This document shows positions 22,634 to 34,561 of a DNA stretch of 64,000 nt, in pieces. Position 1 is the first letter of the stretch. The number at the start of each line of letters is the position of its first letter. A program made the translations under genes and the position numbers. The stretch covers positions 34,262 through 98,261 of the forward strand of contig UYJD01000003.1 in the NCBI GenBank assembly GCA_900618795.1, written 5' to 3'. A model generated the notes under the pieces. The model was not told the DNA's origin. It ran no database searches and saw nothing but the letters and a program-made list of their open reading frames with translations. Source of the DNA: Cyanodermella asteris (Eukaryota; Ascomycota; Lecanoromycetes; Ostropales; Stictidaceae).

Positions 22634-23373
22634 ATGCCACCCACCCCGCCCCCTCCTCAACCCATTGAGCCGCCTGTAGAGGCTGGTGATTTGCCTGCCG
22701 ATGGTTATCCATACAGTGGTCTCTTCCGCACTCCATCGCTCCTTGTATACGCCGGAGCTCTGGTAAGTACATGGTCCTCTGGCGTTATCAAATCTGACCA
22801 ATCTCGACAAACCAGAACGACAGGTACCGACAGGATCTTCCTAATCCGCTTCTATCCACAGAGCCATTATTCCCAGCATTGGAAACATTAGAGCCGCAAC
22901 GACGACCCTCAGGCTGGTCATCGTTCCCCCCATCAGAAGCGTCGTCTCGACGATCTTCCCGATCAGATCGTCCTCATGGAGGCTCTCCACCTGGCAGTCC
23001 GAAACAGGCCCCAACTACATCGGCCTTTGATGATCCCACTTTTCGCACAAATCCTCCCCCACCCGGCATGACTTTCACGCCGATGCCTTTACCTACCGCA
23101 CACACATATGCTCACCACCCTACCGAAGACTCAGTTGAATATGACACCTCATCGACGTACGGAGGGCCGCATCTAAAGTTTGTCTCATCTGCAGATCTTG
23201 TCCCGTGGCGTGTCACGCACGACTGGAGGGAGCGACAGGTCTCGATGGGTGATGCACAATTCAGCTGCAGGGAGCTTTTCATGGAAGGCCGTGGCTCTCG
23301 ACGACGCATTAAGGTTTGGCAGAAGAAAGCGGCAGCGCAAAGTCAAGAAAGCCACAATAATGAAGATGATTGA
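22634..23373 (+). CDS. Unknown Pro/Ser-rich protein (228 aa)
   Basis: Two exons, 22634-22762 and 22816-23373, are joined over a 53-bp intron (GTAAGT ... ACCAG). The N-terminus is a proline run (MPPTPPPPQPIEPP) followed by GYPYSGLFRTPSLLVYAGALNDRYRQDLPNPLL. The centre is disordered (Ser/Arg/Pro, SSRRSSRSDRP). The C-terminal 60 residues look folded: LKFVSSADLVPWRVTHDW, then DAQFSCRELFMEGRGSRRR, a Lys-rich KVWQKKAA, and an acidic end. I do not recognise the family. Good splice sites and a conserved-looking C-terminal block support a real gene. Confidence 0.65.
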
Positions 23374-23668
23374 TGATCTTTGTCGGCATGATACGAATGG
23401 GCTTGAGGTGCTGTTGTATCTACCGCAGGAACGCTAATACGAAAGAAGAAACTGACTTCACTCACGACGATGAGTACCTTATGACGTATTCCGGCCCCTC
23501 CTGACCGACCAATTTCATGCTGCTGCAGTCGACATCTCAACTGTAGATCTACTTTGATTGCATTTGATGGTTCATAAGAGGGATTTGTCAGTCGCGTTAC
23601 AGCACAAGTTCTGCACATCACTCAGAGACCGATTGAAGCATCCAAAAAGGTAAGCCGCCCGAGCAACC

Positions 23669-24100
23669 ATGTCGCCGCACGATTCCCACCCGTCAGTAAC
23701 AATCAACCCCTCAAACGTCCCACCCTCTCAACCTCAATTCTCCCAAATCAACGCCTTTTCCCTAACCGGCCCCGCCAAAATCGTCGCCATCACCGGACAG
23801 CTCGCCATCCCCCTCGACGGCGAATCGCCTCCACCAGAGGACTTTGCAGACCAAGTGCGCATGGCACTGGGCAACTTGGAGAACTGCTTGCAGGCCGCAG
23901 GCGCTACGAAGCGAGACATTTTCAAGGTAAAGCACTACGTTGTGGATTTCGACCTTGAGGAGAGGAATCCGTCCAAGGTGTTTTGTAAATGGCTGGGTAT
24001 CGATCATCGGCCTGCGAGCGTGATGATGCCGGTGGCCAGACTGGCGGGACCGGGGTGGCTGTATGAGATTGAGACTTGGGCTATTGTACCCGGAGCTTGA
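23669..24100 (+). CDS. RidA/YjgF/UK114 family protein
   Basis: This is a 143-aa intronless frame starting with ATG at 23669. It has the RidA layout: an N-terminal strand, VAITGQLAIPLDGE (the conserved G-Q turn), DQVRMALGNLENCLQAAGAT, DIFKVKHYVVDF, and RPASVMMPVARLAGPGWLYEIETWAIV with the A-R-L substrate-pocket region. RidA proteins hydrolyse reactive enamine/imine intermediates. This one belongs to the broader fungal YjgF-like group, some of which act on other substrates, so imine deaminase activity is only inferred. It lies 300 bp after the unknown gene and convergent with PXMP4. Confidence 0.85.
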   Translation: MSPHDSHPSVTINPSNVPPSQPQFSQINAFSLTGPAKIVAITGQLAIPLDGESPPPEDFADQVRMALGNLENCLQAAGATKRDIFKVKHYVVDFDLEERNPSKVFCKWLGIDHRPASVMMPVARLAGPGWLYEIETWAIVPGA

Positions 24101-24360
24101 GGGCTGCCTGTTCTAACTGGGCTCTTTGCACAATTCGCTTTGTCCTGAACTATGCCACAGCTCATGGGCTATGGTCGTGTGCCTTCATTTTCAAATCAAA
24201 GAATAATGCCAGGAAATAACGCCGGTCTCGATGCTCTCACAATGCTATCGCTCATGCCCACTATCGCGTGCGACTGTTCGATGCCAAGGTCAGGCTCCGT
24301 TTTCTCACATAGCTGAATGCTCCCGGCATCCGCAAATGATTCGTATCTGTCGTCTTCCGT

Positions 24361-25116
24361 TCAAGTATTATGCCAAATGAACGTCCTCAAATCTGACCAG
24401 GTATCGGCGTTCGAGTAGCTAAGAAGTGTTAACTCGGGGTTCGGGGACCGAGGATGTCCAGAAAACTTACATATAGATCATACTGCTCCTCAAGCTGGAC
24501 TGCAAAGAAGCCGAATGGTATGTGTGCAACCACATAACACTCGCCCAAGACAACGATGCAAACACCGGCCATGCATTATTCGCAATAGGTTGCCTGTACT
24601 GTTTCGGTACAATTCCCCCCTCATTGACGCTCATCTTACCCAACGCCAACACCACTCTGGCAAAGACGTATACGACAATCTGTTGATTGACCGAAGATTG
24701 TATCCCCCTCCCGAACACGTAGTACCCACCTACCAAACCGGCGAGGAACGGATCTAATTGCGAGTGTTTCTGCGCCCCAGGTGGATTGTGTGGTAGAGTC
24801 TTCAGTATCGACATGGTGAACTTCCATGTAACTGCGAAGAGCGCGAGGTTGCGGGCGTGCGTCTTGGTTGCTTTGTAGATGAGGGCGGCTTTTTCTCGGA
24901 AGGTGCCGTTTCGAAAGAGAAATATCATGACCAGTGCATGAGGGAAGCGCACTTTGGTTCCGTATACGGCGCCTGCGACGAGGTCAGTCGGGAGGGTCTT
25001 GAGCTGGGATGGTAGGATGCTCGCGTACCATTTCGGGCGGCTTTGATCAGGGATAGCCAGTCGTGGTTCTTCGGGTCTAGTACTACGCGCTCAATGGCAG
25101 TCTTGAGGCCGTCCAT
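24361..25116 (-). CDS. Peroxisomal membrane protein PXMP4/PMP24 (Tim17/22/23 superfamily)
   Basis: Three exons, 25116-25029, 24972-24471 and 24418-24361, give 215 aa, the family's usual length. The junctions recreate conserved blocks: KAARNG-AVYGTKVRFPHALVM across intron 1, and SSLRSSMIYI-YSNADTW across intron 2. FLFRNGTFREKAALI, HARNLALFAVTWKF and the Gly-rich LAGLVGGYYVFGR are typical of PMP24, an integral peroxisomal membrane protein of unclear biochemical role that binds Pex19. The minus-strand frame is open upstream to about 25428, but that extension is Arg/Pro-rich, not conserved in length, and probably leader. The ATG at 25116 is preferred. Confidence 0.88.
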
Positions 25117-26509
25117 CCTCGCGGTATGGTGTTCTCTGCTTATTGGGGTACGTCGGCGGTCGGAATGTCGCTTCGCTGCTGCGGGCTTGCGGCGGATGGA
25201 TGCGCTCGGCCTGCTGGGGCCTTGAGATGGGACGGTCGGCCCGGGAAGGATGAGGGAAGAGACGGAGGGCCTGCGACACGCGACAATGGCTAGGAGAGCT
25301 GTCTTTTGCAAGAAGCGCTTCTTCGATGTTCCTAGCGAGTCAGGATGGCCAGGACGATGTCTCGTGGGATGCGGGAGCTGGCCGGGCTGTGAACTCCAGG
25401 TCCTCGGCATGTGATGCGGCGAAAGCATGCCGTCATCCGACGTTGAAATGCTTTCCCATTCTGTCCTAGCCGCATGCGACCTCAGTTTATGCTCCAGGCG
25501 ACCTTGAAGAGCGGCTTCTTCTCGTCCATACTGGGACTGAACTTTGATCCGAATCCCAAAAGCGGAGTGCTTATCAGCATGTACTCATTGGTGTCGTTTG
25601 CTTCATCCAGGGAATCCATGAGCAAAACGAAAGCCTTTCATACATGACTCGCGACGGGAATTGATGTCGACAGTTGAATCCAGGTTGTATGTGGAATATC
25701 GCAAATTCGAGGATCAAAGTCCCTTTGACATATGACTGACTCCAATATCTTGAGTCCTGTGACACCTTATTACGCCAATATGTTACTCCTGGCATAGGAT
25801 CCGGTCCAAGACACGACGTCGTATTTTAGTTCGACTGACAAGCGTCATACGGCTATTACCCAAAACGTGCCGGTAGGTCATCATAGCGATGTTGCAACAG
25901 CCTAGGGTTGAGTGTATGTACAACATATGGGCTTCGTGCCAGCCGAAGGCTGTGCGACTGCCGAATCGATCAAGAGTTCCGTGTTTAAGATCAAGAGAGT
26001 GTGTCCGAAAAATTGCCTCCTCGCTTCGCCGCACTACGATCAGCAATGTTATAATTACCTGGCTGTGCACCTCTTTGCCTCGCGACTAGCGACTATCCTC
26101 GAACGAGTACTTGCCTGCAAGCCACGCTCAGCTTGATTGAGACAGCTGCCCTGCGATTACACTCAGGAGATCGCCAATAAGCAAGTACCACCAATCATCA
26201 GCAGCAGCATTCCAGTTCAACAGCAAACCTTTACTCATTATGAGGCTTGAAACAGTAAAAGGTTGTCAGCATACCTCATTTGGCGGCCACTCACACTTCA
26301 GCATCCAGACAGATCGGCGAGGCGTTTGGCAGTAACCCGAGCCTCATGATGATGTTAATTTCCAGCAGCGCAGTGAGGCAAGAAGACTTAGGGTATGTAC
26401 GTCGGGTGGACATATATAGAGGGTCGCCCATCTTCTCGGTATCTGGCGAACCAGTATCTCCAACAACCAGCCCGCAGAACGAGCTTTCCTCAGAGTCCAT
26501 TTCTTCAAA
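25117..26509. other. Divergent upstream region, 1.4 kb
   Basis: This separates the divergent PXMP4 and FAD-oxidase genes. No supported gene is seen; both promoters must lie here. Confidence 0.45.
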
Positions 26510-28218
26510 ATGTATCTTCCATTGATTCCCAAGCTGGCGAGCATCACGACTGGCGCATTGATGCCTCTGCTTCTACTCGATACTGTGCAAGCAAATGTTC
26601 CCACGGCTCTTGTCAACAACACGCAAGGCTTTTCCGGCTTTCCACCGGTATGCGGAGTATTCGAGCTTAGGTCCCCGTCCAACGTCTGCTAATCCTTTCT
26701 AACCATCATCAGTGCGACGCCCTCATAGCTGCAAATCTTTCTCACGCTATGCACCTTGCAACCTCCCCACGCTACCCTTCCCTCATCGAGGACTATTACT
26801 CCCTCAACACGCAAAGAGCCCCGTGGTGCTTCGTTCTTCCACGCAATCCCGCCGAAGTCTCTGAGGTAGTCAAGGCTCTTGCCTTGGCTGGTGACGGGGC
26901 TGGAGACTGGCATATTGCCGTTCGGAGCGGCGGCCACGGAAATGCTCAAACAAACAACATCGCCCAGGGTGTGACCATCGACTTGTCCCAGCTGAACTCC
27001 ACGACCTACGATGCAGCGACCAATGTTGCGAGCTACGGGACTGGAGCGCGGTGGGGCTCTGTATACGAGGAGCTCGCTAAGCATGAAGTTCTTGTCCCGG
27101 GTGGCAGAGAGGCGATTGTGGGTGTTGGTGGATTCACACTTGGCGGCGGTGTCTCCTGGTACTTGCCGCGCGTAGGTTTTACCTGTGACAGCGTCGTTAA
27201 CTTTGAGATTGTGCTGGCCAGCGGAGAGCTGATCAATGCGAATGCTTCGTCGCATCCCGAATTATGGCGAGCACTCAAGGGAGGTTCGAGCAACTTCGGC
27301 ATCGTCACCAGATTTGACGTGGAGGCAATCCCGGCCACGAACCTGATGTTTGGAAACAAATCCATTGCCATGGACCACTCGAACGAGCTCGTTGACGCCT
27401 TCGTTGGATTCACCAATCTGAATCAGTCATTCCAAGACAACGCAGTGCTATCGCTGGTGTCCTACAGTTCAAAGAACCCATTGCCTGGTGGTATTAGCAT
27501 TACGCTGACTGAAGTCAACACTGCGAACAACGGGAACACAACAGCCTTTGACGCCTTTGACCGCATCCCGAGTCTGACCAACAACACGAAGCAATCTTTG
27601 ACCTTGCTGGAGTCTGTCAACTCTACCGAACTGCCTCGGAGTCAACGGTAAATGATACGAGCTCACCCAGCAACTGTGTATTGTTCTGAGATAGCTGACC
27701 ATGGTCTTAGGAGTGCTGGCATCGCCATCACCGTTGGCAATGACCCGCGGATCCTGCGATACGCCATCGAGCAGCACAACAGCCTCGTTGAGTCCCTAAA
27801 AACCTCCCTCGGACCTCAAAACTTCAGCACCATCCTCGACTTCCAGCCACTCCCCGCATACGTGGCCAAATACGGCATACAAAAGGGAGGAAACATGCTC
27901 GGGATCTCTCCCGACTCGTGCAACAAGGTCCTACTCGTCCTGGCTGCCACAATGCTCAGCCCAAACAGTGCGGAGCAGTACCCGGGGGTCAACCAGCAGG
28001 TATCTGCCACAACCCAGCGGATCCTGGCTTATGCGGAGTCGATTGGGAAGAGCGAGAAGTTCACCTACTTGAATTACGCAGGCCCAAGTCAGGATCCTCT
28101 TGGTAGTTATGGTGCAGAGAATGTCAGACACATCGGGGACGTGGCGCACAAATACGATCGTGATGGGTTCTTTCAGAAGCGTGTCCCTGGTGGCTTCAAG
28201 ATTGACAGAGTCGTGTGA
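26510..28218 (+). CDS. Secreted FAD-linked oxidase, berberine-bridge-like (VAO family)
   Basis: Three exons, 26510-26647, 26713-27647 and 27711-28218, give 526 aa. The first exon encodes a signal peptide (LASITTGALMPLLLLDTVQA). The FAD-binding PCMH domain carries WHIAVRSGGHG, whose His (about 121) is the usual 8-alpha-histidyl FAD attachment site, then VGVGGFTLGGGVSWYLPRVG and a BBE-type C-terminus ending VPGGFKIDRVV. The second (Cys) attachment position seen in bicovalent members reads VPGGREAIVGVGG here, with no Cys, so single covalent attachment is expected. There are many N-glycosylation sites. Such enzymes oxidise carbohydrates, alcohols or secondary metabolites; the substrate is unknown. 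Confidence 0.88.
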
Positions 28219-28482
28219 GTGAATTGAGGTGAGAGGCTTCACGATGGCAAGTTGACTTGGAATGACTGGTCGCTCCGAGTCATAGCCAGGACGGATTGCG
28301 CGACGAGGGTATGTGAGCATAGATAGAACCATATCGTACTATAGAGAAACAAGATTTGCATCGGTTCCTCCTTCTACAAATCTATTCCATAGCAAGCCAA
28401 GCTCCGTACTGCCCTTGGTGACTCACTAGACTCCACAATGAGCTCGGTAATTAAAGACCGTTAGCTGCCATTCAGCAACATG

Positions 28483-28704
28483 CTAATGGCGCAGTTTTAA
28501 ATACCTCTGATTCGAGGACGTACTTGCCTTCGGCAGGGTATCCACCAATGGCGTTGTAAATTTGGATTGGGCGGCTCCGCATTTGGTAGCTGCGCAGCAA
28601 CAAATCTGTGTTGACTCGGTACCCGGCAAATCCGCAGGAGATGTGTGAGCGATGGCTTCGGTTAGCGCCGCAAGAGAGGTCAAGAGTGTTGCGGTGAGGC
28701 GCAT
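28483..28704 (-). CDS. Possible small secreted Cys-containing protein (73 aa)
   Basis: From ATG 28704 the frame encodes a plausible signal peptide (MRLTATLLTSLAALTEAIAH) followed by a short ICCCAATKCG segment and a polar tail. There is no family match. Another frame over the 3' half also stays open and reads protein-like, so an unrecognised intron or a different gene structure is possible. The evidence is weak: signal-like start and length only. Confidence 0.3.
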   Translation of the reverse strand: MRLTATLLTSLAALTEAIAHTSPADLPGTESTQICCCAATKCGAAQSKFTTPLVDTLPKASTSSNQRYLKLRH

Positions 28705-29505
28705 TTTGGAGAGGTGGGAATCACGCCACGCAGGACGAAAGAAATCCCCGCCGGTGTTCCACTTATGCCAGCTCAACGCATAGCAAAATACCCACCTAGA
28801 CACCCACCTTGGTATTCAGCTGAGCTACGTATCTACTTAAGTGCCTACTTGAGGAGGACACGGGCAGAGACCTTTTTTCACCCGCATGGCGTAGGCTTTG
28901 ACATAGCTTGAGCGGTCTTGACCACCTTAGTAGCCCTCAACTCAATCAAAGCTGTTGCACAGCCGGGAACGCTTCGACCAAGAGTCCTACACGGGTGACT
29001 CATCAAAAATCTATATCGCGCAGCCGAAAGGCAGTGCTCTGTGGCTGTACCACCAGCGACACCAGACAGACCGCATTTCAGCAGTGTGGGTTTTTTTTAG
29101 TGACATTTCCCCGGCCGCTGATATATCAGACCCTTTGGTAGAAGACAAGGTGGCTGGGTGATCACAGTCACTAATGCCTCTGGAAGTCTTTACCTAAAGT
29201 AGAGCAGCTTGTGAAACTAGGCGCGAGGCTTGAATGGCCGTCTCACCAATTCGCAACCGAGGATGTCGCCGCCACTGACGGATCACCCCACTCGACTGCC
29301 TCTTTCGACCAGCTCGTGTTACGAAGCAGAAGCCTCAAAGGGGCTTTGAACAGACCACCCGGCTGTGCGATCTTGCCTTGCCTGACGCCCCGTCTGCATA
29401 TAAAGGTTCCCAATCGCCTGCAAGAACTTGATCGTAGAACGACGGACGACAGAAACTACTAGTACACATCGACGACGTTCGCGCGCGACAACACAACACT
29501 ACACC
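28705..29505. other. Intergenic, 0.8 kb
   Basis: No gene is supported. The 3' end contains the leader of the small gene at 29506, including a TATAAA at 29399-29404. Confidence 0.45.
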
Positions 29506-29715
29506 ATGGCCGGACCAAAGTTCTTGAACAAGATCATCGACAAGATCAGGCCGCCTAAGGGTACAGCATCTGAAGAGGAGCTGCGACAACGAGAGGCGAC
29601 ACGGGCGCGGATTGACAGCATGTCAGAGCAACAGAAGCATCAGACGAAGATGGAATCTCAAATCCGCTCTAGCGAAGTCATGAGAGCCTCCGGTGGCTAT
29701 GGAGTGCTCAGTTGA
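29506..29715 (+). CDS. Small charged protein of unknown function (69 aa)
   Basis: The ATG at 29506 is in an excellent Kozak-type context (CACCATGGCC), about 100 bp downstream of a TATAAA. The protein starts MAGPKFLNKIIDKIRPPKG and continues as a charged helix rich in Glu, Arg and Gln (SEEELRQREATRARIDSMSEQQKHQTK), ending GGYGVLS. It has no cysteines, signal peptide or membrane segment. The combination of start context, promoter-like element and compact helical composition favours a real small gene. The family is not recognised. Confidence 0.55.
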   Translation: MAGPKFLNKIIDKIRPPKGTASEEELRQREATRARIDSMSEQQKHQTKMESQIRSSEVMRASGGYGVLS

Positions 29716-30969
29716 GCGTTTTCACTACGAGGATTCCGTTCCACACCTTTTGACACCCATTCACGATAACGACTCATGACGGCAACACGAATGCGGATCC
29801 TCGGTCTCGAAATCATTTTGCACCAGTTGACTTGGCCCGCAGGTGTACCGAGGGAAGGAGACATGGTTTTTTGGTCAAGGAGCTCGAATAGTTTTAAATG
29901 ATGCAGGTAGATCTTTGTGGAACATCTGTGGGGAGAATCCCGGCTACGGCGTGTACTAGTCTGCGTATCATCGGATGTACCCATGCTCGCAGTCTGATTA
30001 GACGATGAGAGGTGGAGTGCGATCTGCCCACGGGCTTGTGCTGCAATAACAGGGTTGTGTCTCCAGATTTAGGATGACTTGAATGAACGAAGATGCCACA
30101 CTGCGTTCCACGTCCAGCGACTTGCGAAGGATGAGCTTGATGCGAAAGCACCGCAAGGTTCTTAATGCGGCTAACTATCGTATCGTAGTTTTCTGCCACA
30201 AATATTGTGCGCACATACATAGGTAAGATGTCTTACAACTTTGCGTTGGGTGCGATGAGTGCGCAACCTCTCAAGGCAGCCAGAACGGAGCGAGGCAGAC
30301 CTACATACCATAACTTGTACAGCCATGAAAACTAGAACGCAACACCGCAGCATCATTGCTCTGGAAAGCTTTATCATCTGTTGGCTCTAGATAGGCCAAG
30401 ATGTCGAACGCTAGTGTCGCGCCGCCAAAGCGAATCTGACACATTACCTGTTTCGTCCAAAGCGCGACAGGTAGCATGTGGGACTGACACGAACATCCTA
30501 GACGACCTGCAAACACGAGCTTCCAGACAGCATGAAACGTTTCGATCGCTAAGAATTCATCGATGATTCGCCGCGGTGGTGACGGTCCAACTCAGCTTTG
30601 ACCATCGCAACTCAACAGTCCATGTTACACTATAACGTCCGGCCCCAGCGTGACGTGATACCCGAAGTGTCAACACCGACATGGCGATAAATAGGCCTTT
30701 GAAGGCGGTCATTCCGACAATGTATTGCATACGTAAGGGCAGGACAAGTGACAAGGAGTCGTCCTGGGCCTGTGAGCCGGTTACACGTCTCAGCTTTCGC
30801 TTTTCGCATTCGACTGTGCCGCAATCCGTTCAGCTACGCGCACACTTGTCTATATCGGAGCAGCAAAGCTTTTTACCTGACTGACCGCGATCGCGGCCCG
30901 AATGCAATCCCGCGAGTGATCCAACTTCGAAGCGCAAATTATTCTCCAACGGACACTTCGGCCTCCACA
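29716..30969. other. Intergenic, 1.25 kb, upstream of a P450 gene
   Basis: No supported frame is seen. It includes the P450 promoter and leader. Confidence 0.45.
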
Positions 30970-32851
30970 ATGGACGCCTTTGTGCCAGCTACAGTGGCCA
31001 CCTTCGGAGTCGGTTACTACGTCAAACCCGGATTCGCACTCCTTGCGATCACTTGGCTTTTGACCTACACTTTCTTCTACACCGTGGTGCCCCTGACACG
31101 AGGCGCATTACAGGCTCGCAGGACAGGATTCCCGACCGTTTTCGTGCCATGGGTGAGGAAGAGCTAGACTGGTCAACGCCGAGAACTCGCTAACGACTCA
31201 ATAGCATCCTCACTCGTTCATCTGGATGGTGCTGCAGATCCCTCTGCGCCCATATTTCATACGATGGCTTCCGGCATGGTTGTGGAAACGTATCAGTATC
31301 GCAACCTACGGATGGGAGTTCCATGAGCGTTCGCGACCTTTCGATGAATACGCTGCACCGCAGGGCGACCGCAAGTCGTTCATGATGGTTTCATTTCAGA
31401 AGACCCCAGAGCTATGGACTTGGGATTCAGAGGTCGCCGCTCAAGTCCTCAGTCGTCCCAGAGACTTCGTCGTCGAGGACATGGCCAAGCTTTTCATGGG
31501 ACGCTTTGGCACGAACCTTATCATCAGCACCGGCGATGCTTGGGCGAGACAACGCAAGGTAGTGGCGAGCGTCATCAACGAGAAGATCTCCCGGTCCGTC
31601 TTCAATGAGACGATTCGTCAGACCGAAGGCCTCGTCAACGAAGTTACCTCAGAAGGCCGCGAAACGTCCGGGAGCACGAATCGAATGTTTGATATGATGA
31701 AGAAGGTCACCATCCACGTGCTGAGCGGTGCTGGGATGGGTGAATCGGTGGCATGGAACGACGCCCAGGGTGAGAAGGCCAGGCCAGGTTACAAGATGAA
31801 CTACATGGAGTCTTGCAAGGTGGTCACGACTGCTACAGGGGGTCCACTCATCCTTCCGGTCTGGTTCCTGGCCAACTACCCGTCCTCCTGGGTTGGGGCT
31901 AGCTACTTGCATAGGCTGGGTCATGCTATCAATGAGTTCCCACAGCACACCCGACACAAGCTGGACGAGGAGCAACGACGCATCGATATGAGCAAAGACG
32001 ATGAGGGTCGCGGCAACATCATGTCGCAAATGCTGCGCGTGTCGAAGAACGGTCCGGGCGCAAAGGGTCCTAGTCTGACCGAGGACGAGCTGGTTGGAAA
32101 TCTGTTCATCTTCACAATTGCAGGGTTTGATACGACCGCAAATACGTTGAACTATGCTATGATGCTGCTATGCCGCTATCCGGAATGGCAAGACTGGCTG
32201 CTCGAAGAGGTCGACTCTCTGATGCCGAACGGCGAAATGAGCGGTGCTGAACTGGACTATGCAGAGATCCACCCTAAAGCTACTCGTGTTTTGGCATTCA
32301 TGTTCGAAGTTCTGCGCCTCTTTCCACCTCTTATCCATATGGTGAAGCAGGCAAACGGGGATCAGACCATACAGACATCGCGGGGTACTTATTGGATTCC
32401 AGACGGCTGTGCGATCTACGTCAATAGTGTCAACCTGCATCTCGACGGCGAGGTCTATCGCAACGTGAACATTAAAGCGGAGGACGGCGAGACTCCATCG
32501 GACGACGATGAACTCAAGTTCCGCCCTAGCCGATGGATCAATTCAAAGTCAGAGTCCGCAACGATGTTCCAGCCACCAAAGGGTTCGTTCATTCCCTGGT
32601 CAATGGGTCCTCGCTCCTGTCCTGGGATCAAGATGGCGCAGGTCGAATTCGTCACAGTGCTGCTGACCCTCTTGCGTCAACATCGGGTCGAGGCTACCCC
32701 AATCTCGGACGAGACGAGGGAGCAAATTGAACAGAGACTGGACGCTCAGATGCGTAACAGTACCAGCAAAGTTACGCTGGAGATGGTGGGTGTCTATGAT
32801 GTGGCTGATGAAACTCAAGGTTTCCGGCTAAGCATGGAGAAGAGACGTTAG
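30970..32851 (+). CDS. Cytochrome P450 monooxygenase (609 aa)
   Basis: Exon 1 (30970-31152) and exon 2 (31205-32851) join over a 52-bp intron. Exon 1 supplies the ER anchor (GFALLAITWLLTYTFFYTVVPL). Exon 2 has the P450 core: WxxxR-type GDAWARQRK, the I-helix AGFDTT at about 367-372 with the preceding FTIAG, and the K-helix EVLR at 429-432. The heme loop reads FIPWSMGPRSCPGIKMAQVEF, with the thiolate Cys at about 533. In the usual FxxGxRxCxG signature the Phe position is Trp here (WSMGPRSCPG). An acidic insertion (EDGETPSDDDELKFRPSRW) precedes the PERF-like region. The substrate is unknown; the gene stands alone rather than in an obvious cluster. Confidence 0.9.
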
Positions 32852-33524
32852 CTATTAATGGTTCCGATCGGATAGTTGAGTGGCTTGCCCATTCAGTATC
32901 TTGGTAATTAACCGATATGAAACCCTGAAGATCCCCAGTTCAATGGTGCAAACTCGTCTGCTTATTGTCGTATCATTCTAATGGATCGTCACACCGCTTT
33001 GTCCTTACGGTCAGTGCCCTTGGCAGACTTCTGGTATAATAGCCTTGGATAATGCGTTCTTGGGATGGTGTTACACGAAAAGCCATAGCATCAGACTCGT
33101 AGTACACGGTCGCTCGATACCATTCTCGAACGTGTTGAGTTTATGTAGAGTCACTGCAGGCTAGTACCGAATTAGGAAACAAGCTTCCAGCCGAGGTCGG
33201 GACGATCGCCATGGCCGACAACACCCGCCCCCATGCCATCCCATGAAGATATTCGCTCTCCGCTGAGATTCATTCCGCTCTGTACGTGGGTTGACACTCT
33301 GAGATTCGCCTGACATACATCTATCCCGTCCACATTCCAATTATCGCACGCACATCTCAATCGCATTCAAAGGCCTTGCTACCTCGACAGTCGCCCCTCC
33401 AAGCTTCCATTCATCCGCCACACCCAATCACCAACCTTTCACTCAATCCTCTCCAAAACCACCACCACATTGCAAGGATCCCTCCGACCCTTAAAACCAA
33501 GCCCATCCCCTCAAATCTCCAACC
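32852..33524. other. Intergenic stretch
   Basis: No gene is seen. The last 100 bases are C-rich leader sequence for the next gene. Confidence 0.45.
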
Positions 33525-33983
33525 ATGTCCGCCACAACCTCGACCCCCAACCTGACCCTCCACGCCGCCCAGCTCGCCCTCTCCGCCTCGCAAGCCAAAG
33601 CCACCTCGCTGGGCATCCCCATGAACATCGCCGTCGTCGACGCGACCCTGTACCTGCTCGCCTTCAGCCGCATGCCCGGCGCCAAACTGACCTCGATCGA
33701 CATTGCAATCAACAAGGCCTTCACCGCCGCCGGGCACCGAGCGCCCACGCACACTTACAAGGAGAAGGCGACGGTCAGCGGGGCGCCGATGGTGGGCGTG
33801 CACAATTCGAACGGAGGGAGGTTCACGACCATCGGGGGCGGACTGCCGATCGAGGTGGGCGGCGTGGTCGTGGGAGCGATCGGGTGTAGCACGGGGACGC
33901 CGGATCAGGATCGGGAGGTTGCGCAGGCGGGGGTGGATGCGGTGGCGGAGGCCGTGAGGAGAGAGGGGAGGGCGAAGTTGTGA
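33525..33983 (+). CDS. GlcG/HbpS-like (DUF336) protein
   Basis: This is a 152-aa intronless frame from an ATG preceded by CAACC. It shows the GlcG/HbpS family pattern: LTLHAAQLALSASQAKATSLGIPMNIAVVDATLYLLAFSRMPGA, SIDIAINKAFTAA, then FTTIGGGLPIEVGGVVVGAIGCSTGTPDQDREVAQAGVDAV. Bacterial HbpS members bind heme or cobalamin extracellularly. Fungal relatives are often found near oxidoreductases and have no fixed function. There is no signal peptide, so it is likely cytosolic. The codon use is markedly GC-rich compared with its flanks. Confidence 0.85.
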   Translation: MSATTSTPNLTLHAAQLALSASQAKATSLGIPMNIAVVDATLYLLAFSRMPGAKLTSIDIAINKAFTAAGHRAPTHTYKEKATVSGAPMVGVHNSNGGRFTTIGGGLPIEVGGVVVGAIGCSTGTPDQDREVAQAGVDAVAEAVRREGRAKL

Positions 33984-34561
33984 GGACGAGAAGGGATGGG
34001 ATATGCAAAGAGTTTGGGATTGTTGAGGCGCTGTGGAGGTGTGGGGGCGAGCGTTGTATATTTCAACGTTCGCAACCCCATCACGGCCTGAGCGTATGCA
34101 TGTCCTTTCGGGGTGCAGGAACGAGTCTGCTGCAGCTCAAAGGTCACAGCACAATGGATGTGTCAGTATGGTGGAGTCTGTGGATTTGCACACAGGTTTT
34201 GAGAGCCCCGTTTAGCGTCATTCACGTTTGAGCACTGCTTTGGACACTGAGTTTGTCATTTGAATGGATCATCTATCCATATACCGGCCTGGCGTCAAGT
34301 GATCCCGTGTGGGTCAAGCAGACAGACCCAACATGCCCACCCGTCTACCTCTAAAGACTCGGGTTCTGTTGCCGTGGATAACTTTACAACCACAACTATA
34401 GGTGGCGATCCCCACGTCTTCAAGCACAATTACCATCGGCCCCGTCAGTCGTCAAAAGCTTGAAGCAACCCGTAAGACGCGCTCCAAGTACCGCATATCA
34501 TGCATATCCAGTCCCGTGATCCTCTGCAATTCATGATGCCCGGCCCTTTCAATCCCCATCG
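33984..34561. other. Intergenic, between convergent genes
   Basis: Nothing was seen beyond two gene 3' regions. Confidence 0.45.

Noticed and set aside
25117-25428. N-terminal extension of PXMP4
   Set aside because: Open in frame, but Arg/Pro-rich and would make the protein about 100 residues longer than the family; the internal ATG fits the family start.
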